Assembly (NCBI GenBank): GCA_025617375.2
Contig: JAMYGW020000008.1
Span: 1,364,001 to 1,428,000 of the forward strand
DNA from: Acarospora socialis
Lineage: Eukaryota > Ascomycota > Lecanoromycetes > Acarosporales > Acarosporaceae
Length of the DNA: 64,000 nucleotides
Direction of reading: 5' to 3'
Positions 56,985-64,000 of this stretch are shown here, piece after piece; position 1 is the first letter of the stretch, and each line of letters begins with the position of its first letter. The translations under genes were made by a program, and so were the position numbers. The notes under the pieces were generated by a model that saw nothing but the letters and a program-made list of their open reading frames with translations, searched no databases and was not told where the DNA came from.

Positions 56985-57236
56985 CACTATTGACAAGCCA
57001 GCTGCATCAGCATCGCTGTACCCGTACTCGTAAGAGTACTTCTACTTCATCTAGACGATACGGTAATTCGAATTGTATCCCCAGACTCGCCCAGCCAGGC
57101 AGCAAAACAAGGACTGACAGTAGCAACGGAGTACTCTAGCCCCCACCAGCACGGCCACCCACCCCAACAAGCAACCCACCACCTCCACCACCCCCGATCC
57201 CTCAACACAACCGAAAGCAACGGAAAACGAACAGCA

Positions 57237-60200
57237 ATGACTGGCTCGACGAGTAAAGCAGCCACCTCAAACCCTCCACCCCCATCACCTGCCGGCGCCA
57301 ACGGTCCCAGTCCAGGTAAGCCAACCCACCCACTCAGCAGCACGCCGCATCCGGATTGGGCGTCATAGAGGAAGGGTGATCGATGCGTTGGCAAATTTCA
57401 TGTCACGAAGTGTCACTCTCATTCCGTAGGCGGTCACGCGCTCACATGATCGCTGTCGATCTTTAGGTGCCGAGATCGATGCGCTGGCGGCTCCGCCTCC
57501 GCGCCAGGCGACGACATTAACGACAATTACTGCAGCGCACGCGCTCACCGTGGCACCGCCGGAAGCGCAGGAAAATGGGGAGGGGAAGGGGAAGGGCAAG
57601 GGGAGGGCAAGGCCGATCTGTAGGTTCTTTGGGTCGAGGAACGGTGAGTTTTTCTTTTTGCCCGATTTTGGGAGTGTGCACGTGGTTCGGTTGTTTCTCG
57701 CATTTTCGGCGGTTCTGAGTTTGTTGAGGATGCTCGAGTGGTGGGGGTGCCTTGCTTAGTTGTACTGTTTTCGTTGGCGTGGGGGTTTGTAATTCCTTGC
57801 CCAGACGGCCAGAAGGCAGCGTTGTTATGGTTTACCTTTTTTTTGTCCCGAACCTTCTGTTACGTCTCACGCGTCCCGACGAGCTGATTGGGATGGGTTT
57901 CGCGCGACGCTAGGCTGTCGAGCCGGAGATGCTTGTCCTTTCCTTCACAACCGGTCCAGCCTGCCGGGAGACAATAATGCAAGGGCCGACGCCGGGATAG
58001 GACCTCAGGCGTACGCTGCCAGGGACACTTTGGCAGGGAGCCAGGCACAGGACGGTACCGACGCACAGGTTCACCCTTCGCGCGCAGGGAGGGACTCGAC
58101 TTCCCAGGGTGGCCGACGATATGATCCCGGACCGGTGGAGAAGTCGAGAGTGGTGGCCAAGCCCGTGCCGAGAGCGCAGGTGGATGATCCGAGGGACTTT
58201 CAACTCCAACAGCTTCGGAGGAGATTTTCTCCCACCGAGAGGACTGAGCACGATGGGACGATACTCATCTTCAGGATGGTACCGTCGGACCCGGATTTTC
58301 CGTTTGAGATGGCGGGGTTGGAGTGCGAACTGAACGTGCCCTTGGCGTATCCCAAGAGTGGGAAACCGTCTCTTCATGTTACGAATAAAGAGATGGGACG
58401 AGGGTATCAGATCAATGTCGAGAAAGGATTCGATGCCCTGGTTGGGGAATTGCCGCAGGCTACGCTGTTGGGGTTGATGAATGCACTGGACAAGCGGTTG
58501 GAGGCTTTGCTCAGTGAACAGAAAGCTGAGACCATCAAGTTGCTTCCAAATGCTGGACCTCGACTCCCGCAACAGAAAGTTGATGCAGGACTAAAAACCC
58601 TTCCAAAGCCAATCCCGTCTATTGCACATACCCCAACTCCGCCGACTTATTCCGCAGAACAGAAGGCTCAAGCACATGCCAAACGTGAAGCGGAGACAAG
58701 ACAACTGGAAGCTCGGCTTGGAAGACTCCCACTATATTCAAAGTCTTCCGACGACGTTGTGTATACCATTCCGATAGAACCCCGGAAAAAAGGTGACCTT
58801 CCAGTACCGCTGCAGCATGTTCGGACAGTCAAGCTCTTCGTGCCTTTGCTCTACAATCTCCAGCCGTGCAGTATTGAGTTGCAGGGAGTCAGCAAGGATG
58901 CTGCGAATGCAACTGAAACGGCCTTTGAGCAAAGAGCCAAGGCAAATCTTGATATGAGCTTGATGGCTCATGTTAACTACTTGTCGCAGAATATGCATGT
59001 TCTAGCCACCACGCCTATGCCGGAAATGGAGAAGGAGCCAAGCGTCGTCTCCACGACACAGACTGCAGATACGCTTGGCCACACGTCTCCAGAAGATGTA
59101 TCCAGAATGCAAATTATGGATGATCGAAGTCACATCCAAGTCATCCCTCGTCCACCGGAGTGGAACGTAGGAAACAGCGAAGATGACGGGACGGAGAGCG
59201 ACGACTACGATTCGTACGACTCTAGAGACGAGTCCGTCGACGAAGATGCCAAAGGACGTGAGCCAGGGACGGAAGAACCAGTCGAAGGTCCAGAACGTGG
59301 CATACTTCTATCTTTCCCGTTTCTTGAACTCTACGGCATCGAGCTCCTTGAACTGGTCTCGGTGTGTATTACAGTCAAGTGTGACAGATGTAAGGATAGA
59401 ATGGATATTAACAGTCTTCGGAATAATGGAAACCGAGAAGCGTCCGGTGTGCGGTCCGAGTCGTGCAAGAAGTGCGCCAACGCGATGAGCATAGGTATGG
59501 TTTCCCCTAGTCATGAGAAGCAGCGCGGTGTTGATGATGCGCAGGCTACAGGAGAGAATTAATGCATGCCAACTCCGTTCGTGCGGGTTACTTGGACCTC
59601 GATGGGTGCACCGTCGTTGATCTCCTCCCCAGGTAGATTCAAACAACATAGCGAGTAAATCCTGACTCGACTGACGGCCTACAGTAACTTCATTCCGACC
59701 TGCTCTGAATGTTCGACCACTTATCCTCCACCCGGTGTGGTCTCTGTTAGGGGTGAATCGACGATGGCGCACTGTAGGGAATGTCATCGCAGGATGTGTA
59801 TGTTCTCCGATCTACCAATAGAAGGGAGTAAGCTGATAGTGGGCAATGTAACAGCTTTCAAGATCCCGGAGGTCAAGTTTCTGATCGTGAGCTCTGCCGC
59901 CGGTAAGTCCTACTCGAGTTAGCTTCGTGCTCTCGATTCCTTTAAGTCCCTGCAACAGTACCTTGGTATCCACAAGAAGCGTTCCGTCCATATCTTGTAT
60001 AACCCTCCTTTTTAGACGTTAACTGACCTCCTCGACTACAGTACGAGCCAACCGAGCTCCGCCTCGAAAAAAGGCAAGCCTTCGTCAACTCCCTGCTCCT
60101 GTCTGAAATACAGGCTGATATCATATCCAGCCAAAGGAGAAGCTAGGCATCGTCGCCGGCCAAGAACTACCCCGACGCGGCCGCTGTAAACACTACAGCA

Positions 60201-60858
60201 AAAGCTACCGCTGGTTCAGGTGAGCCACGGCGTACCACAAAACATATCGCTAAAGCTGACAGAAAGCCGTTCAGATTCAGCTGCTGCTCGAAAGTCTTCC
60301 CCTGCGACAAGTACTCACCCCTCCCCCCAGTATTCACAACTCTACATCCACTGACCTCCCGCCCCGCACACAGATGCCACGACGCCGACTCCGACCATCC
60401 GAACGAACACGCCAACCGAATGATCTGGTAAGCCACGCTTCCCTCCCCATTCAAACCCTAAAAGCCCGTCCTGCCGGGTCTAAACCCTCCGCCTCTGTGA
60501 CCCAGAAAGTCCATATCAACCACAACTGACTTGTTATTCACATGACACAGTGGCTTCTGCTCCCGCGAGCAAAACTACCGGCCCGAAGACTGCGCCATCT
60601 GCCACTCGGCCCTGACGGGGAAGGCGGGCTCGGGGTTTTGGGAGGGCGGCAAGGGGACCAGGGATAAGGTGCGGATGTCGAGGAAAGGTGCGTTTTGCTT
60701 CCTCTCTTTTCATTTCTTGTGGTTTTTGCTTGTCAGTGTGGGTGCTGGTGTGTGGTGATAACGGGATTGGTGGATGGATGGGGAAAACTGACGACTTGCT
60801 CATTCGCGCAGATCCGAGAAAGTATAAGCGACGGCCTGCTGCGCGGCCGAAAACTTAG
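57237..60858 (+). CDS. CCCH and CHY zinc finger protein
   Basis: Twelve exons fit: 57237-57315, 57467-57643, 57914-59494, 59545-59632, 59685-59797, 59855-59902, 60042-60073, 60131-60219, 60275-60310, 60374-60427, 60551-60687 and 60812-60858, giving 826 residues. A CCCH finger lies at C78-x8-C87-x5-C93-x3-H97. The middle contains an RWD-like stretch (GLECELNVPLAYPKSGKPSLHV) and a charged region. Cys-rich elements (VKCDRCKDRM, CKKCANAM, PTCSECSTTYP, HCRECHRRM) come next, then the CHY zinc finger from about 725: RCKHYSKSYRWFRFSCC, FPCDKCHDAD, HPNEHANRMICGFCSREQ and CAICHSAL. The C-terminus is basic. CHY fingers bind several zinc ions and the CCCH finger suggests RNA contact; the function of this fungal family is not established. 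Intron 7 (60074-60130) starts with GC (aag|gcaagc). Confidence 0.85.
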
Positions 60859-61739
60859 TTGGCCCCTTTTGCGTTCCGTGGCTCGTCTCGGCTGTGGGCT
60901 CGGTCAGAAGTCACCTTTGCTTTCTTGCCAGTGAAGAGGGTATTGGATGTGACGGATGGGAGCAGATGAGCGTGCGCAAAGGGGTCGAAGGAGGAGAGGG
61001 GACGAGGGGTGCGGCGAAGGGAGATGAGGTGAGGGCTCAGAAACGAGGCGCGACTACCCGTAGTTGCCAGACGGGTAGGATAAGCCGGACTAGCGCGCTT
61101 GCTGGCAGGGGGAGTGGGATAGACGGAGAAAGTCCTCATGCTGTCCAGGTAGTTGGTATTCGAACCATCGGAGTATGGTGGTGCGATGGCGTGGAGTTTG
61201 GAGAGAAGAAGGGAGGGGAAGGGAGAACGTGAGTGGGATAGATACCTAGTCTATCTTTCATGCACGTACGTAGTGGGTTCTGTAGAATGGACGGACTGTA
61301 ATCTAGCACGGCTTGAGAGGAGAGGAGACGATTACACGTTCACGAAAAGGTTACTGTTTCAGGGCCGATGATGGGACGAGGGAACGGGTGGGGTGTAGTG
61401 AGGTATGAAGAACAGATCTTCGTTCTACAAGCCGGTCGCTGGCTGGGTGGATCTGAACCGATTGGATTGGAGTTTTAGTGCAAGGTTCTTTCTAGAGCTG
61501 TTTCGGATTCCATACGGTTGTAGTTCTGACGGCTGTTTGGATGGGGTATGTAAGAGTTGAATAGGGAATCTGGAGTTCGATGCTAGGACGAGGATGAAGA
61601 TAGGTGGCAGCAAAGCGCCCTGAAGTGAAGAGTAATACTTGAATGGGGGTGGAGATGAGTTCGGCTTCGGTGTAAGAAGAAGATAAGATCAGGGCTACGA
61701 CATAGGAAACGCGACTTCTAAACAGCATCCAGCACCGCA
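60859..61739. other. intergenic, 3' of the CHY gene
   Basis: Purine-rich on the + strand at 60960-61230. Short ORFs lack family resemblance. Confidence 0.4.
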
Positions 61740-63379
61740 CAACCCTAGTCGTCATCATCATCCTCGTCCTCTTCGACGACTTCGTATTCGATGATATTGC
61801 CGTGCTCGTATTACTCGACTCCTTGGGCGTTACCTGGACGAATGTAAGCGGCTTTTGGAAGCCACCAGCTTCATCTGTGGCAGAACTCACTGTGAACTTC
61901 GGAGAAGGCTGTCCCTCCGACTGAACATACGCCCTAGAACGGCGGTTCCTACAACAGCAACGGGAATAGTAGCCGTTGGAGCGGCAGAGGCCCGACCACC
62001 AAAGAACCTGGAGACGGCGCCCTTGTACGCTGCCACTGATTTGTCTGCGCCTGCTCTTGGAGCTTCTGGCTTCGCGGCGTTTGCAGGAATCCTTTGTGGC
62101 ACTAGCTTTTAGAGCAGTGGGTTTCGGTGTATTGTCCTTCCTGTTTGATTTGAGCGCTCGGGACTCAGTATGAGGAGAGGCATCGTCTTAGTTTGATAGC
62201 TTACCCTTCAGCCCATCAGATATCTTGTCCATCCCTCTCGCTACCCCGGCGACCACTTCGCTGCGCAGTTCGACCTTAAGAATTGTGTCGTTACTATTGG
62301 TGCTGCCGGGTACAGCTCGACTCTTTTGTACAAGTGCGGGTCCTTCTTGGTGCCAATGAACTCTGTCTGGGTCTTCGTTGCGGCCGGGATCTCTTTCGCA
62401 GTGGGTTGGGACTTGCTTGTACTTCCCCTGCTGGTCGCCACGGTCGGGAGGAACGTTGCTTGATTGACAGCCGCGCTTGGTGCATCTTTCGAGACTGTGC
62501 TGGGCTTTTGCTCTTCGAGTGTGCTTGGGCGTAACCTCTGTAGCGGTTTTAGTTGGCTGAGTGTCTTGAGAAACCCCTTTCGCTTGTATATTTGTGCTCT
62601 GACTCGGTTTAGTAGCCTTGGTGCTTGCGCTTGGAGTTTGCCCCGGGCCAGCAGGTTAAGTGCTGGCAGTGGAGTTACTTGGTCCTGCAACTTTCCTCGC
62701 AGTTGTCTCTGCCGCTTTCTCTGTGCTTGAGATGGAATCATTTTGTTTGACCTGTGCGATTGCAGTGGGTCCCTGGCTGGCAGGTTTCAAGCTGGTACTG
62801 GAACCGCTTGGCTCTGCGGGTTTTGTCGCAGTGGTCTCCGCCCCTTTCTTTGTGCTTGGATAAGAATTCATTGGCTTAGCCTGTGTCGCTGCGGTGGGCC
62901 CTTGTAGAGGCACGTTCTCGGCCGTGGAAGGTTCATCAAAGTCTGGGATCTTGCTCACGTCCCTTCCAACAACCTTCTTCGTAGTCGGTGCAGATTTTGA
63001 GGCCTCGTTGTTGTTGCTCGCAGCTGGTTTAGATGCATCTGGCCATTGCTTGGGACACCCGGGCCCAGCTGGCTGCTTTCACTGGCCTGGGTAGGCCTGC
63101 TTGGGTCAGTAGCCTTCCTGACGACTCTCTTGACCACTTTCCTGGGAGGGGCAGAGCTCACGGCTTTGGGGTCATTCGTCGGCGCCGCGTTAGACACATA
63201 GGCGTTAGTATTGCTTTTGGTAGCGGACCTCTGATCGGTGCTTTGGGAAGAAGGTTTACTGGATCCACGACCCTCTTAATGACTTTCTTAACAGCCTTCT
63301 TAGGTGCTGGAGCAGTAGTAGTGGTATTGCCATGATCGCCAGTCTGAGGTGTGGGTTCACTTTGCTGATTCGACGCCAT
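61740..63379 (-). pseudogene. Lys/Thr/Ala-rich repetitive gene with broken frame
   Basis: From an ATG at 63379 (MASNQQSEPTPQTGDHGN) the minus strand codes for related modules: KKAVKKVIKRVVDP, RKVVKRVVRKATDP and then KKVVGRDVSKIPDFDEPST. Two units of the type QGPTA(A/I)AQ... K(G/A)AETTA...K follow, and later an Ala/Thr/Lys-rich part. A stretch ILKVELRSEVVAGVARGMDKISDGLKG ends at a good donor (gtaagc, 62208-62203). A hydrophobic piece ATIPVAVVGTAVLG lies near 61930-61970, and an acidic ending IIEYEVVEEDEDDDDD lies near 61750-61800. These parts sit in different frames, with at least four frame changes (two near 62.5 and 62.3 kb cancel each other) and one in-frame stop near 62656. Splicing does not explain all of them. 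It is either a decaying host gene or one affected by sequence errors. No family is recognised. Confidence 0.5.
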
Positions 63380-64000
63380 TCTTCCTCGTGCAACAACGGT
63401 CTTTGTTCAAGTGCGCGGAGAATGATTCTAACCAGGAGTGAAGATGGTCGCAGTCGAGCTGTAAATTCGGAAACAATACGTGTCTGTCGACTGCTGCAGA
63501 AAGAATGCCACTTAAGACCTCAGCAACTAGGGAAGATCAGCCATCATGAGATTCAATAATTTCGACACTGAAAGAGAACTGACGATGCAAAAGATAGTTG
63601 TTTGCCTCATAGACCGACGCTTTGTAAATGTACGAAAGCTGTTACAGTACTTACAGGAGAAATCGCACTTGTCGTATGATAGAGGGTAGATCTTCGTTTA
63701 CAAAACCCTAAGAGATTTGGAATCGCTATCAAAATCGATGGTGGCCAGTTCGTATAGTTCATGGAATTTGAACCCAGAATGTATGGGATGCGATTAAAGA
63801 CTGGAATTTGAACGAGAATATCAAGCAGATGACAGGGCGAAGCATGCGTGGGAGACGAAAAGCCAGCCGCTCTAACAATGGCAGACATTTTGAGCTTTTG
63901 CCTTCTCAACTATCACCTCATCACGCTAAACCCCAGTTCGGTAATTAGCAATCCTATGACGTTGGGGGCCGTATACACCAGAGACAGATAGCTCCATCTG
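63380..64000. other. window end, mostly unassigned
   Basis: Apart from the short minus-strand ORF at 63607-63888, nothing is recognised. The first part is presumably the promoter of the broken repetitive gene. Confidence 0.4.
63607..63888 (-). CDS. possible short gene or first exon
   Basis: An ATG at 63888 in a good context (caaaATGtct) starts MSAIVRAAGFSSPTHASPCHLLDILVQ..., 93 codons to the stop at 63607. A GTAAGT at 63652 could end an exon after the ISP codons. The composition is natural, but no family is recognised. Confidence 0.25.
   Translation of the reverse strand: MSAIVRAAGFSSPTHASPCHLLDILVQIPVFNRIPYILGSNSMNYTNWPPSILIAIPNLLGFCKRRSTLYHTTSAISPVSTVTAFVHLQSVGL

Larger units (their letters stand above)
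54732..57236. other. 2.5 kb intergenic spacer with repeats
   Basis: No supported gene. It contains a G20 run (56226-56245) and a diverged direct duplication (56521-56750 and 56780-56984), both listed separately. ORFs at 55009-55541 resemble nothing. Confidence 0.5.

Overview
The window looks like nuclear DNA of a filamentous ascomycete (Pezizomycotina). Protein genes are split by many short introns, mostly 46-160 bases, with GT-AG ends and fungal branch sites. The gene set is also typical: a fungal-type Rap1, a Zn2Cys6 regulator beside an MFS transporter, DUF3433, MARVEL, an AreA-type GATA-like domain protein, a fungal HP1, and an ER Hsp70 ending in HDEL. No species can be fixed from this. 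Exon structures below come from splice signals and frame continuity and were checked by exon length arithmetic; they are not confirmed by transcripts.

Layout. 0-5.4 kb: the possible end of an upstream gene, a complete six-exon cytochrome P450 (+), and a convergent PNPOx/ferredoxin-reductase-type flavoprotein (-). 6.1-24.3 kb: a four-helix MARVEL-like protein (+), ataxin-10 (-), DHHC palmitoyltransferase SWF1 (-), telomere protein Rap1 (+), a large F-box protein (+) and a long tandem DUF3433 membrane protein (-). 24.5-25.4 kb: a fold-back repeat with 12-base subrepeats. 26.2-31.6 kb: an MFS transporter (-) divergent from a Zn2Cys6 regulator (+), with three phased CGG-N5-CCG/CCA sites between them. 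32.6-33.2 kb: a multicopper oxidase (laccase) relic. 34.4-42.5 kb: BiP/Kar2 (+), LSB5-like VHS protein (-) and a conserved fungal protein of unknown role (+). 42.9-46.8 kb: HP1 (-) divergent from chaperonin subunit CCT5 (+). 46.8-53.0 kb is gene-poor, with one possible gene relic and several AGGTACCT palindromes. 53.0-60.9 kb: an AreA-GATA-like/DUF3295 protein (+) and a 12-exon protein with an N-terminal CCCH finger and a C-terminal CHY zinc finger (+), separated by a 2.5 kb spacer that holds a G20 tract and a diverged tandem duplication. 61.7-63.4 kb: a Lys/Thr/Ala-rich repetitive gene (-) whose frame is broken several times. 63.6-63.9 kb: a short unassigned ORF (-).

Most genes are housekeeping and unrelated in function: ER and cytosolic folding (BiP, CCT5), chromatin and telomere (HP1, Rap1), membrane traffic and lipidation (LSB5, SWF1). 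The only pair that looks like a functional unit is the MFS transporter with its divergent Zn2Cys6 regulator. The laccase relic beside them suggests that this corner once held more of an accessory or detoxification locus. I found no convincing new system. The items most worth a second look are the fold-back repeat, the phased CGG sites, the CCCH-CHY architecture, the broken repetitive gene and the very short start-codon exons of three genes.
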